Below, piece by piece: positions 1 through 7,157 of a stretch of 8,602 bases of DNA; within the stretch, counting starts at the first letter, position 1, and the number at the start of each line of letters is the position of its first letter. The notes below the pieces were generated by a model. That model saw only the letters and a program-made list of their open reading frames with translations, had not been told where the DNA came from and ran no database searches. The translations under genes were made by a program, and so were the position numbers. The DNA is taken from assembly GCA_946627685.1 (NCBI GenBank), contig CAMOVV010000036.1:1-8602 (forward strand), written 5' to 3'. The DNA comes from an uncultured Bacteroidales bacterium. GTDB lineage: Bacteria; Bacteroidota; Bacteroidia; Bacteroidales; UBA932.

Positions 1-706
1 TGCGTCGGTAGGTTTCTGTGCGCACGTAAGTCCAGGTGGAGTCGGGAAGGCGGTCGAGGGTGAAGGACCCTTCCCGGCCGTTTTTCTCGTAAATGAAGGT
101 GGAAACCCAGTCGTCGGCAGCCTCTGCGGGGTTGTCGAGAGAAGATTTCAGCTCTGTGCCGGCCTTGTAAGGGGTGAAATCAACAAGGGGAATGTTCAGA
201 AGGGAATGAAGGGTGAGGGCGAGGGCTCCAGCCATGACAAGGCCGAAAGAGACGTATTTCCGCTTGCGGGGCTCACCGATGCTCTTCAGGGGATGGAAGG
301 CAAAGCCGCACAGTATCAGGAGGATGACATTCTTCAGGAAGGTCTGGAAATGGGTCAGGTGGATGGCTTCGCCAAAGCAGCCGCAGTCCATCTCGGGATT
401 GAACACAAGGAGGACGACACTGACAAGGGTGAAAAAGCAGGTGAGAACCATGGTCCCGAAGGCCGCGGCGGTCCTGAAGACTCCGGTCAGGAGGGCGGCT
501 CCGAGGGCCGTCTCGACCAGGGCGAGGCCGACTCCGAGCGCCTTTGCAAACGGATTCAGGAAGCCGAGGTGCAAAAAGCCGAAATACCCGGACACCACAA
601 GGCCAGCCCCGGTGGGGTCCATGAGCTTGAGAATCCCGGACAAAAAGAACACAACCCCGATGACCGCGGCGCACACACGCCTTACGACGCTCCAGACATC
701 TTTCAT
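1..706 (-). CDS. DoxX/MauE-like integral membrane protein, C-terminus cut by window edge
   Basis: Reading down the minus strand from ATG at 706 gives 235 residues with no stop before the edge. About five hydrophobic segments are visible (roughly 11-30, 49-72, 80-103, 120-138 and 150-170). The motif NPEMDCGCFGEA, with Cys108 and Cys110, sits between the third and fourth segments; this C-x-C is typical of the MauE/DoxX-like family in Bacteroidota. From residue 175 a soluble part starts (DFTPYKAGTEL, then FIYEKNGREGSF) that resembles the C-terminal part of Bacteroides DoxX-family proteins. From memory of that family I expect about 350-370 residues, so roughly a third is missing. The family is linked to membrane redox or electron-transfer roles, but the substrate is not known. 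The start overlaps the tmk stop by ATGA, so it is probably translated by coupling and cotranscribed with tmk. Confidence 0.82.
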   Translation of the reverse strand, partial: MKDVWSVVRRVCAAVIGVVFFLSGILKLMDPTGAGLVVSGYFGFLHLGFLNPFAKALGVGLALVETALGAALLTGVFRTAAAFGTMVLTCFFTLVSVVLLVFNPEMDCGCFGEAIHLTHFQTFLKNVILLILCGFAFHPLKSIGEPRKRKYVSFGLVMAGALALTLHSLLNIPLVDFTPYKAGTELKSSLDNPAEAADDWVSTFIYEKNGREGSFTLDRLPDSTWTYVRTETYRR

Positions 707-1389
707 TTCGAATCCAGTTTGTTATCTACAAGTTCTTTGATTTTCAGGAATATATCGTCGGGAGGAAGCATGAATCCGAACTCGTCGGAGCAGTCCACCC
801 TGCGAAGGAGCGGGTCCCTTTCGACCTGCGCCAGATACACCTCGCGGACTTTTTTCTGGAAGCCCATGTCGGCTTCATGGATGTCCCTGGCCCCTTCAAG
901 ATAGCTTCTGTCCCCTCCCGCGCGGGCGGAGGAAAGTTTCTTTTCCACGAAACCGAAGGGTACGTCGAGGAAAATGTTAAGGTCGGGACGGGGAAGACCG
1001 AAACTGCCGTATTCCGTGTCGAGAATCCATTTCCAGAGCCCGTCCCTTTTTTCGGGGTCGGCAAGCTTGGCGCACTGATAGGCGATGTTGGAACAGACGT
1101 ACCTGTCGAGAAGGACAGTGCCTCCCCGGGAAAGGGTCTCCCTGATGGAAGGGCCGGCGTCATGGCGGTCCCCCGCATAAAGAAGGGCCACAAGCTGGGG
1201 ATGGACCTGCTCGTTGGAGCCGAATTCCCCTCTCAGGAAACGGCTGATAAGGTCTCCCCACAGGGGGGCGTCATACCTTGGAAAATGGATATATTCGACA
1301 CTGCCGCACCTGAATTCCAGATACTTTCTCAATTTCTCCACCTGCGTGGATTTCCCGGCCCCATCGAGCCCTTCAAGCACAAAAAGCAT
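703..1389 (-). CDS. tmk: Thymidylate kinase (dTMP kinase)
   Basis: A 228-residue protein of normal family length. It phosphorylates dTMP to dTDP with ATP in the cytoplasm, an essential step in dTTP synthesis. The P-loop GLDGAGKST is at residues 7-15, the DRY motif of the dTMP site at 95-97 within LLDRYVCSNIAYQ, and a lid-like stretch (SSARAGGDRSYLEG) lies around 153-166. The segment HFPRYDAPLWGDLISRFL (35-52) and EYGSFGLPRPDLN (126-138) are characteristic of the Bacteroidales form. The ATG at 1389 places the P-loop at the usual distance from the N-terminus, so the start is well supported. It is the first gene of a minus-strand unit, overlaps the DoxX-like gene by four bases, and diverges from folP. 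A good -7 box lies 27 bases upstream. Confidence 0.95.
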   Translation of the reverse strand: MLFVLEGLDGAGKSTQVEKLRKYLEFRCGSVEYIHFPRYDAPLWGDLISRFLRGEFGSNEQVHPQLVALLYAGDRHDAGPSIRETLSRGGTVLLDRYVCSNIAYQCAKLADPEKRDGLWKWILDTEYGSFGLPRPDLNIFLDVPFGFVEKKLSSARAGGDRSYLEGARDIHEADMGFQKKVREVYLAQVERDPLLRRVDCSDEFGFMLPPDDIFLKIKELVDNKLDSK

Positions 1390-1415
1390 AATCCTTTAAT
1401 TCCGCTATATTCCCC

Positions 1416-1423
1416 CAAATATA
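1416..1423 (-). promoter_or_regulatory. tmk: Candidate -7 promoter box for tmk
   Basis: On the minus strand this reads TATATTTG, an exact match to the Bacteroidota -7 consensus TAnnTTTG. It would put the transcription start near 1410 and give a leader of about 20 bases before the tmk ATG. I see no clear TTTG -33 element at the expected distance, so the call rests on the -7 box and its position. Confidence 0.5.
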
Positions 1424-1443
1424 GGGATTTTCCCGGAATTTTT

Positions 1444-1451
1444 TATTTTTG
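1444..1451 (+). promoter_or_regulatory. folP: Candidate -7 promoter box for folP
   Basis: This reads TATTTTTG, an exact match to TAnnTTTG on the plus strand, and would start transcription near 1457, about 35 bases before the folP ATG. It lies only 20 bases from the opposing tmk -7 box, so the two promoters are back to back in an A+T-rich island. No clear -33 TTTG is present. Confidence 0.45.
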
Positions 1452-1491
1452 TAGTTATTCAGGGTGTCGCAAGACTCCCCCATCCCGTCGC

Positions 1492-2298
1492 ATGGAAAGG
1501 AAGATAGACATAATGGGCATCGTGAATCTGACCCCGGATTCCTTTTTCCCCGCCAGCAGGAGCCTCTCCCCATCAGGAGAGACGGACTCCCGCGCCCTTT
1601 TGGAGAAGGTAGGGAAAATGATAGAAGACGGGGCCGGCATCATCGACGTAGGAGCGTGCTCCACAAGACCGGGGTCCGTTCCCGTCGGCGAGGAAGAAGA
1701 ATGGAACAGGCTCTCCTCCCCCTTGAAGCTCATAAGGTCCTCATTTCCGGACATTTCCCTCTCAATAGACACCTTCCGCTCCGGCATTGTCGCAAAGGCC
1801 TTCGACGCCATCGGCCCCTTCATCGTCAACGACGTCTCGGGAGCCTCCGACCCCTCCATTCTCCCCCTCGCGGCCGGTCTCGGCCTCCCCTACATCGCCA
1901 CCCATTCCTCGCCCGAAGGGGATGAAGACGTGACACGGCGGGTGCTCGGCTTTTTCAGGGACTTCGCCCTCAGGGCAGAAGAAGCGGGATTGCAGGAGTG
2001 GATTGCCGACCCGGGATTCGGCTTCGGAAAGACCCTGGAAGAAAACTGGAAACTGATGCGGGACCTCCCCGCCCTGGCAGCCACGGGCAGAAGGATACTC
2101 GTCGGGGTGAGCCGCAAAAGCATGATTTACAAGCTTCTGAACCTCACGCCCGAAGAAGTGCTCGCCCCCACCCAGGCCCTTCACCTCGCGGCCCTGGAGC
2201 GCGGGGCTTCCATCCTGAGGGTACACGACACGGCCGAAGCCGCAGGCACCGTAAAACTCTGGCGGCAACTTATTTCATCGCAAACTCAAGGAAATTGA
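1492..2298 (+). CDS. folP: Dihydropteroate synthase
   Basis: A 268-residue TIM-barrel enzyme that joins p-aminobenzoate to hydroxymethyl-dihydropterin pyrophosphate in folate synthesis; it is the sulfonamide target. Visible motifs are NLTPDSFF (12-19), STRPG (57-61), SIDT (91-94), NDVSGA (113-118), DPGFGFGKT (173-181), VGVSRKS (204-210) and LRVHD (242-246), so the pterin and phosphate ligands appear intact. Two departures stand out: the usual MHMRG-like loop is ATHSSPEG (136-143), and the glycine pair before STRPG is GAC. The frame stays open far upstream, but that part is antisense to tmk; I chose ATG 1492 because it gives family length, and the Met at residue 8 (1513) is too close to the first motif. 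It is followed by the DUF389 gene after 3 bases, which implies an operon. Confidence 0.93.
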   Translation: MERKIDIMGIVNLTPDSFFPASRSLSPSGETDSRALLEKVGKMIEDGAGIIDVGACSTRPGSVPVGEEEEWNRLSSPLKLIRSSFPDISLSIDTFRSGIVAKAFDAIGPFIVNDVSGASDPSILPLAAGLGLPYIATHSSPEGDEDVTRRVLGFFRDFALRAEEAGLQEWIADPGFGFGKTLEENWKLMRDLPALAATGRRILVGVSRKSMIYKLLNLTPEEVLAPTQALHLAALERGASILRVHDTAEAAGTVKLWRQLISSQTQGN

Positions 2299-2301
2299 CC
2301 C

Positions 2302-3639
2302 ATGGATTTCTTTCACTACCTGAAGTCACACATTGCAAAGATATTCTACCTCGCCGACCAGATAGACGCTGAAGCGGCGGGGGCGAGCATCCGCAGGAAC
2401 ATCTACTTCCGCGGTCCCAACGCCTGGATTCTCGCCTTCTCCATCATCATAGCCTCCGTGGGCCTGAACATCAACTCGACGGCCGTCATCATCGGAGCCA
2501 TGCTCATTTCCCCTCTCATGGGCCCCATCATCGGCATCGGCCTGGGCCTCGGGGTCAATGACACCAAACTCCTCGCCGAAGGGGCCAAAAACCTCCTGGT
2601 GATGGTGGTAATCAGCCTTTTCGCCTCCTCCATCTACTTCTTCCTCTCCCCCCTCAACCTGGCCAATCCCACAGAGTTGCAGGCCCGTACTTCCCCCAGC
2701 ATCTACGACATTCTCATCGCCCTCTTCGGCGGTTTCGCAGGCATCCTCGAACAGTCCCGTAAAGAAAAAGGAACGGTCCTTGCCGGCGTCGCCATCGCAA
2801 CGGCCCTCATGCCTCCCCTCTGCACGGCAGGCTACGGCATCGCGAAATGGAACGCCCACTTCTTCATCGGGGCGATGGGACTTTTCGTCATCAACATAAT
2901 CTTCATCATCCTGGCCACCTACATCACCACCAAGTACTTCCATTTCAAGGAAGTAACCTACGAGAACGAGGCCATGGCAAAACGCACGAGCCGCCTCCTC
3001 ACGGCCATCGTCATCATGGTCACCATTCCGAGCGTCTGGTCGGCCGCCGTCATCATCAGGAACAACAGCTTCACCTCCGCCGTGGAGAACTTCATCTCGG
3101 AACACCGGGTGCTCGGCAAAAACTACATCTACGACTACAAGATAACCTCCGGACGGAACAGGAACGTGACCCTCTATATAATCGGCGACGAAATGGACGG
3201 ACAGGACCAGGTAACCCTCCTGGAAACCGCCGCCTCCTACGGCATAGCCGCAGACCGCATCAACCTGGTAAACAATGCCTTCCTCTCCGACGACGAGCCC
3301 CGGGAAACGATAAAGGGCGTCTATGAAATCATGGGCGGCCAGCTGGCTGCGAAAGACTCGCTCATCTCCTCGCTCAGGCATCAGATAGAGACCCTCGGCG
3401 GCAGCGGGATTCCCTATTCGCAGATTGCCAGGGAGGTCTCGGTCCAGTGGCCCGACATCAAGGAAATCTTCCTCTCCCGAGGAGCCTCTGTCACCACCGA
3501 CAGCCTCAGCTCCACCCCCGGCACCCTTGCCCTGATCCGCTCCAAGCCCCAGATTTCCGAAGAAAAGGCCAGACGGCTCCAGCAGTGGCTGAGGGTCCGC
3601 CTCAGCGACACCACCCTCGTCGTCCACCGCATCAACTGA
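2302..3639 (+). CDS. DUF389 family multi-pass membrane protein
   Basis: 445 residues. A short cytoplasmic-looking N-terminus is followed by about seven hydrophobic segments (roughly 42-57, 59-84, 97-118, 133-150, 156-181, 186-210 and 232-252). Conserved-looking signatures are STAVIIGAMLISPLMGPIIGIG (59-80, the hallmark of DUF389) and GVAIATALMPPLCTAGYG (161-178). The remaining 190 residues are soluble, with an alternating beta/helix pattern and a predicted helix around 343-362, and I recognise no named domain there. The biochemical function of DUF389 proteins is not established; transport or channel activity is only a guess. Start ATG 2302 follows the folP stop by three bases, so translation is probably coupled to folP. 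The function has no obvious link to folate. No hairpin terminator is visible after the stop. Confidence 0.88.
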   Translation: MDFFHYLKSHIAKIFYLADQIDAEAAGASIRRNIYFRGPNAWILAFSIIIASVGLNINSTAVIIGAMLISPLMGPIIGIGLGLGVNDTKLLAEGAKNLLVMVVISLFASSIYFFLSPLNLANPTELQARTSPSIYDILIALFGGFAGILEQSRKEKGTVLAGVAIATALMPPLCTAGYGIAKWNAHFFIGAMGLFVINIIFIILATYITTKYFHFKEVTYENEAMAKRTSRLLTAIVIMVTIPSVWSAAVIIRNNSFTSAVENFISEHRVLGKNYIYDYKITSGRNRNVTLYIIGDEMDGQDQVTLLETAASYGIAADRINLVNNAFLSDDEPRETIKGVYEIMGGQLAAKDSLISSLRHQIETLGGSGIPYSQIAREVSVQWPDIKEIFLSRGASVTTDSLSSTPGTLALIRSKPQISEEKARRLQQWLRVRLSDTTLVVHRIN

Positions 3640-3657
3640 CCTGTTTCCCCCTCGTTT

Positions 3658-3689
3658 TTTGCAATTGAACTCTTTTTTCACTATCTTGG
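3658..3689 (+). promoter_or_regulatory. Candidate promoter of the TIM-barrel/glpK/glpF operon
   Basis: A TTTG at 3658-3661 and TATCTTGG at 3682-3689 are separated by 20 bases, close to the Bacteroidota arrangement of a -33 TTTG and a -7 TAnnTTTG; the -7 box has one departure (G for T at the seventh position). The region is A+T-rich in an otherwise G+C-rich window. The predicted start of transcription is near 3695. Confidence 0.5.
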
Positions 3690-3708
3690 TTGATTGGAAA
3701 ACAATCAA
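3690..3708. promoter_or_regulatory. Perfect 7-bp inverted repeat at the predicted transcription start
   Basis: TTGATTG (3690-3696), a 5-base GAAAA centre, then CAATCAA (3702-3708). It begins directly after the candidate -7 box and covers the expected +1 site, 12 bases before the first ATG of the operon. This is a classic place for a repressor operator; a short 5' UTR hairpin is the alternative. The binding protein is unknown and no regulator gene lies nearby. Confidence 0.4.
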
Positions 3709-3720
3709 TCCCACTATATC

Positions 3721-4575
3721 ATGAAAAGACGTGACTTTCTGAAAACTACCGCCGCAGGCGCGGCCCTTGTCATGACAGGAGGCGCCGGCGACCTTCTCGC
3801 AGCCGCCGCGGCCCCGAAGGTTAAGGTTCTCAAAGACCGCAAGGACCCCTTCCAGCTCAGCTGCGCAGGGTACACCTTCGTCCGCTTCGACCTCGAAACG
3901 GCCCTCAAAACCCTCCAGCAGGTGGATGTCCACAACCTCTGCATCAAAGACTTCCATCTTCCCCTCGACGCCACCGACGAGCAAATCAAGGCCTTCCACG
4001 CGAAATGCGCGGAATACGGGGTGAAGGGCTACGGCGTGGGCCCCATCTACATGAAGACCGAAGCCGAGGCCGACAGGGCTTTCGCATACGCCAGGAGGGT
4101 GGGAGTGAAGGTCCTCGTGGGCGTTCCCGACTATGAGATTCTCCCCTACGTGGACAAGAAGCTCGCGGAATATCCCGAGATTCTCTACGCCATCCACCTC
4201 CACGGCCCGGACCTGGACATTTTCCAGAACGCCACCGTGATCTGGAACAAGGTCAAGGACCTGAATCCCAGGATGGGAATGTGCCTGGACATCGGTCACG
4301 ACCTTAGGGACGGCTGCGACCCCGTGGCCGACATGAAGAAGTACCACAGCAGGATTTTCGACATGCACATAAAAGACGTCACCGACTCCACCAAGGCCGG
4401 CCACGCCATAGAGCTGGGAAGGGGGAAAATCGACTTCGTCGCCCTCTTCAAGACCATGCGCAAGGTGGGCTACAGCGGCATGTGCAGCCTCGAATATGAA
4501 AAGGACATGGACAATCCCTTCATGGGCATAGCGGAGTCCTTCGGCTACCTCAAGGCCATCTCCCAAACCGTCTAG
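3721..4575 (+). CDS. Tat-exported xylose-isomerase-like TIM-barrel protein (sugar phosphate isomerase/epimerase family)
   Basis: 284 residues from ATG 3721. The N-terminus has a Tat signal: KRRDFLK at 2-8, a hydrophobic run at 9-31 and an AAAAAP cleavage region near 27-32, so the mature protein should be periplasmic. The body is an AP-endonuclease-2/xylose-isomerase-like barrel. Probable metal or catalytic positions are His159 and His161 (AIHLHGP), Asp190 and His193 (CLDIGHD), His216 (DMHIKDV) and Glu258 (SLEYE); the first site carries His where many relatives have Glu. RMGMCLDIGHDLRDGCDP and the MHIKDVT...ELGRGKID stretch match a family common in Bacteroidota and Planctomycetes, whose substrates are mostly unassigned. 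An in-frame TTG at 3694 would add nine residues ahead of the Tat motif but falls in the operator-like repeat, so I prefer ATG 3721. It is the first gene of an operon with glpK, three bases upstream of the glpK start. Confidence 0.87.
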   Translation: MKRRDFLKTTAAGAALVMTGGAGDLLAAAAAPKVKVLKDRKDPFQLSCAGYTFVRFDLETALKTLQQVDVHNLCIKDFHLPLDATDEQIKAFHAKCAEYGVKGYGVGPIYMKTEAEADRAFAYARRVGVKVLVGVPDYEILPYVDKKLAEYPEILYAIHLHGPDLDIFQNATVIWNKVKDLNPRMGMCLDIGHDLRDGCDPVADMKKYHSRIFDMHIKDVTDSTKAGHAIELGRGKIDFVALFKTMRKVGYSGMCSLEYEKDMDNPFMGIAESFGYLKAISQTV

Positions 4576-4578
4576 CAG

Positions 4579-6066
4579 ATGGAGAAATTCATACTCGCCC
4601 TGGACCAGGGCACAAGTTCCTCGAGAGCGATAGTGTTCGACCACGGCGGAAACATCCGCTCCGTGGCCCAGAAAGAGTTCACCCAGCACTTCCCCTCTCC
4701 CGGGTGGGTGGAGCATGACCCCAGGGAAATCTGGTCCTCCGAGGCGGCGGTCATCGCCGAAGCCATAACTTCCATTGGCATAGGAGGAAAAGACATTGCC
4801 GCCATAGGGATAACCAACCAGAGGGAGACCACCCTGGTGTGGGACGCGGCCACCGGGGAACCCGTGCATAACGCGATAGTCTGGCAGGACAGGCGTACCG
4901 GGGAATATTGCGACTCGCTGAAAGCCAAAGGCCTCACCGACAGCATCCGGAAAAAGACCGGGCTCATCATCGACGCCTACTTCTCCGCCACGAAAATCCG
5001 CTGGATTCTCGAAAACGTCCCGGGAGCGAGGGCCCGCGCCGAGGCGGGGGAACTTCGTTTCGGAACGGTGGACTCCTGGCTCGTGTGGAACCTTACCAAA
5101 GGGGAGGTCCATGTGACCGACGTGAGCAACGCATCCAGGACGATGCTCTTCAATATCAACACTTTGGAATGGGACGACGAGCTTCTGGAGCTTTTCGGCA
5201 TACCACGCTCCATGATGCCGAAAGTGTGCTCTTCCAGCGAGGTATATGGCCACACCAAGACCACCATCTTCGCCCACGAGGTTCCCATAGCCGGCATAGC
5301 CGGAGACCAGCAGGCCGCCCTTTTCGGCCAGATGTGCACGAGCCCCGGCTCGGTGAAGAACACCTACGGCACCGGCTGTTTCCTCCTCATGAATACGGGC
5401 ACGAAGCCCATCATCTCCGAGAACGACCTGCTCACCACGGTGGCGTGGAAAATCGGTGACACCGTAAACTACGCCCTCGAAGGCAGCATCTTCGTCGGAG
5501 GCTCCGTCGTACAGTGGCTCAGGGACGGGCTCGGCATCATCCGTTCCTCTTCCGACATAGAAGCCCTCGCAAAGACCGTCCCCGACAACGGAGGAGTCTG
5601 CTTCGTACCCGCCCTCACCGGCCTCGGAGCCCCGTACTGGGACCCTTACGCCAAAGGGTGCATCTACGGCATAACCAGGGGCACCACGGCGGCCCACATC
5701 GCCAGGGCGGCCCTCGAAGGCATCGCCTTCCAGACCATGGACATCGTGAGCGCCATGGAAAAGGACGCAGGTATCAGGCTCTCTGAACTCAAAGTGGACG
5801 GAGGCGCATCACGCGACAACCTTCTGATGCAGTTCCAGGCCGACATGGTGGGAGCGAAGGTCGTCAGGCCAAAAGTCACCGAGACCACGGCCATGGGGGC
5901 GTGCTACCTCGCCGGTCTGGCCGTCGGCTTCTGGAACGGACTCGAGGATATCGCCAGCCAATGGCAGGTGGACAGGGTCTTCGAGCCTTCCGCAGACCAG
6001 GACTCCGTCTCCAGGCATAAAGCCTTGTGGAAGGATGCCGTGAAGAGGGCCCTCTCCGGGAAATAA
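4579..6066 (+). CDS. glpK: Glycerol kinase
   Basis: 495 residues, the standard length. It converts glycerol and ATP to sn-glycerol-3-phosphate in the cytoplasm. The FGGY-family signatures are clear: [15 protein letters not shown] (7-21), the [11 protein letters not shown] phosphate region (258-268), [12 protein letters not shown] (345-356) and the C-terminal [14 protein letters not shown] stretch (405-418). Residues equivalent to the E. coli glycerol site are present: Arg82, Glu83, Trp102, Tyr134, Asp243 and Gln244. In enterococcal enzymes a His just before EVPIAG is phosphorylated by HPr; here the aligned stretch [12 protein letters not shown] seems to carry Ile at that position, so PTS activation by this route looks unlikely (inference from a by-eye alignment). 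ATG 4579 follows the upstream stop by three bases with no strong ribosome-binding site, which suggests coupled translation. glpF follows 30 bases downstream. Confidence 0.97.
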   Translation: MEKFILALDQGTSSSRAIVFDHGGNIRSVAQKEFTQHFPSPGWVEHDPREIWSSEAAVIAEAITSIGIGGKDIAAIGITNQRETTLVWDAATGEPVHNAIVWQDRRTGEYCDSLKAKGLTDSIRKKTGLIIDAYFSATKIRWILENVPGARARAEAGELRFGTVDSWLVWNLTKGEVHVTDVSNASRTMLFNINTLEWDDELLELFGIPRSMMPKVCSSSEVYGHTKTTIFAHEVPIAGIAGDQQAALFGQMCTSPGSVKNTYGTGCFLLMNTGTKPIISENDLLTTVAWKIGDTVNYALEGSIFVGGSVVQWLRDGLGIIRSSSDIEALAKTVPDNGGVCFVPALTGLGAPYWDPYAKGCIYGITRGTTAAHIARAALEGIAFQTMDIVSAMEKDAGIRLSELKVDGGASRDNLLMQFQADMVGAKVVRPKVTETTAMGACYLAGLAVGFWNGLEDIASQWQVDRVFEPSADQDSVSRHKALWKDAVKRALSGK

Positions 6067-6096
6067 TGAAAGTATAACCAATTAACCTTGAATAAT

Positions 6097-6849
6097 ATGG
6101 AAACTACACTCCTGACAAAATGTCTGTTTGAGTTCCTTGGAACCATGATACTTGTCCTCTTCGGAGACGGAGTATGCTGCGCGGTCAACCTCAAGGAATC
6201 AAAGGCTCGGGGAGCCGGCTGGATTGTCATAACCATCGCCTGGGGCCTCGCCGTCATGGCCGGCATCTTCGTTGCCGGACCCTATTCCGGAGCCCACCTC
6301 AACCCCGCCATAAGCATCGGATTCGCCCTCGCAGGCACCTTCCCCTGGGCCTACGTCCTCCCCTACATCGCGGCCCAGATGCTCGGAGGCTTCTGCGGAG
6401 CCATCCTGATGTACGCCTTCTACGTGGACCACTTCGCCGCCACCAGCGACGAGCCCGAGACGATTCTCGGCTGCTTCTGCACCATACCCGCAATCGAGCA
6501 TAAGACGGTCAACTTCTTCTGCGAATTCGTGGCCACTTTCATGCTGGTGTTCCTGGTGCTGCTGATAGGCACCAAGGGCAACCTGCCCCAGGCCGGCGGA
6601 GTTCCCATCGGCCTCGGAGCCATAGGAGCCTTCCCCGTCCCCGCGGTCATCGTATCCATCGGCATGTCGCTCGGAGCCACCACAGGCTACTCCATGAATC
6701 CCGCCAGGGACTTCTCCCCCAGGCTTGCCCATGCCATCCTCCCCATCAAGGGAAAGGGCGGCAGCGGATGGAGCTACAGCTGGATTCCTTCCATAGCCCC
6801 AATCGTCGGAGCCGCCTTCGCCTCCTGCATCTACCTGCTGATATTCTAA
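6097..6849 (+). CDS. glpF: Glycerol facilitator (aquaglyceroporin, MIP family)
   Basis: 250 residues with six membrane segments and two pore half-helices. The NPA boxes are at 69-71 (AHLNPA) and 201-203 (MNPARD). Asp205 after the second box is the glyceroporin mark that separates GlpF from water-only aquaporins. The selectivity filter aligned to E. coli GlpF reads Trp49, Gly189, Tyr198 and Arg204, with Tyr in place of Phe200, a conservative change that keeps a glycerol-type filter. It lets glycerol diffuse across the inner membrane, where GlpK traps it. I chose ATG 6097, which starts METTLLTK just before the first helix; an in-frame TTG lies nine bases earlier at 6088. It is the last gene of the operon, with a hairpin terminator about 75 bases after the stop. 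Confidence 0.95.
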   Translation: METTLLTKCLFEFLGTMILVLFGDGVCCAVNLKESKARGAGWIVITIAWGLAVMAGIFVAGPYSGAHLNPAISIGFALAGTFPWAYVLPYIAAQMLGGFCGAILMYAFYVDHFAATSDEPETILGCFCTIPAIEHKTVNFFCEFVATFMLVFLVLLIGTKGNLPQAGGVPIGLGAIGAFPVPAVIVSIGMSLGATTGYSMNPARDFSPRLAHAILPIKGKGGSGWSYSWIPSIAPIVGAAFASCIYLLIF

Positions 6850-6875
6850 ACGCCACAGACTGTCATTCTGAAGCC

Positions 6876-6911
6876 TGCCCTGAGCTTGTCGAAGGGCGAA
6901 GCGAAGAATCT
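6876..6911 (+). repeat. 36-bp dispersed repeat, forward copy
   Basis: Begins TGCCCTGAGCTTGTCGAAGG and ends GAAGAATCT. It contains an internal short palindrome (GCCCT...AGGGC). The reverse complement recurs at 8407-8442 with a single mismatch (35/36). The flanking bases TGTCATTCTGA just before it resemble the mirror of the repeat end near 8590. Repeats of this kind are common between genes in many bacterial genomes; no mobility gene is attached to it here. Confidence 0.8.
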
Positions 6912-6923
6912 TCTCCATACAGC

Positions 6924-6959
6924 AAAGGCGGCCGGCCCGAATGTGAGCCGGTCGCCTTT
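6924..6959. terminator. Strong hairpin terminator after glpF
   Basis: The left arm at 6924-6936 (AAAGGCGGCCGGC) pairs with 6947-6959 (GCCGGTCGCCTTT) over 13 bp, including one G-U wobble, with a 10-base loop. A run of T (6957-6960) ends the plus-strand copy, and the leading A run gives a matching T run on the minus strand, so it may work in both directions. It would end the TIM-barrel/glpK/glpF transcript. Confidence 0.7.
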
Positions 6960-6984
6960 TACCTTACAATTCAGGACTTTCGGC

Positions 6985-7044
6985 CTACTCCGCAACGAGG
7001 CGGTAAGCATAGCTGAAAGCATAGGAGGAGGGCCCGTTTTCCCG
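6985..7044 (-). pseudogene. Possible 3' remnant of a lost minus-strand gene
   Basis: A 19-codon open stretch reads REN then GPSSYAFSYAYRLVAE before TAG at 6987-6985. It is bounded upstream by a stop formed by the edge of the 42-bp stem-loop repeat, and the bidirectional hairpin follows 25 bases after the TAG, as would suit a real gene end. The sequence is protein-like, rich in Ser, Tyr and Ala, but far too short to assign and possibly chance. Confidence 0.15.
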
Positions 7045-7157
7045 TCACGACGACAACCAGGCGCTACTTTCGTTGCTGTCGTGACACCGATTTCCGGGGA
7101 ACCGCCTGTTTTCCTGTCACGACGACAACCAGGCGCTACTTTCATTGCTGTCGTGAC
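7044..7157. repeat. Stem-loop doublet A: two 42-bp hairpins at 72-bp period
   Basis: Two 42-base units at 7044-7085 and 7116-7157 differ at one base. Each starts GTCACGACGACAA and ends TTGCTGTCGTGAC, which pair over about 13 bp with one G-U wobble and one A-C mismatch; the loop is CAGGCGCTACTTTC or nearly so. A 30-base spacer with ATTTCCGGGGAA separates them. The same doublet recurs at 8452-8565 in the same orientation. It lies in the convergent 3' region, so a role in transcript ends is possible, but the dispersed copies suggest a repeat family. Confidence 0.9.

Noticed and set aside
206..904. Plus-strand open frames opposite the DoxX-like gene and the 3' end of tmk
   Set aside because: They are antisense shadows of two well-supported minus-strand genes.
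877..1491. N-terminal extension of folP by 205 codons
   Set aside because: It runs antisense through tmk and lacks protein character; ATG 1492 gives the normal length and lies behind a consensus promoter box.
2326..5697. A 1123-codon open frame on the minus strand, antisense to the DUF389, TIM-barrel and glpK genes
   Set aside because: The product is Gly/Val/Asp/His-rich without domains and mirrors three clearly real plus-strand genes and the gap between two of them. Such frames arise from strong G/C third-position bias on the coding strand.
6846..7145. Minus-strand open frame of 99 codons with repeated peptide motifs
   Set aside because: The repeated peptides are translations of the stem-loop and 36-bp DNA repeats, and the frame crosses the terminator hairpin.
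7044..7157. Two-repeat CRISPR-like unit (42-bp repeat, 30-bp spacer)
   Set aside because: Only two repeats per site, the repeat is a long hairpin, the spacers at both loci share sequence, and no cas genes are near.
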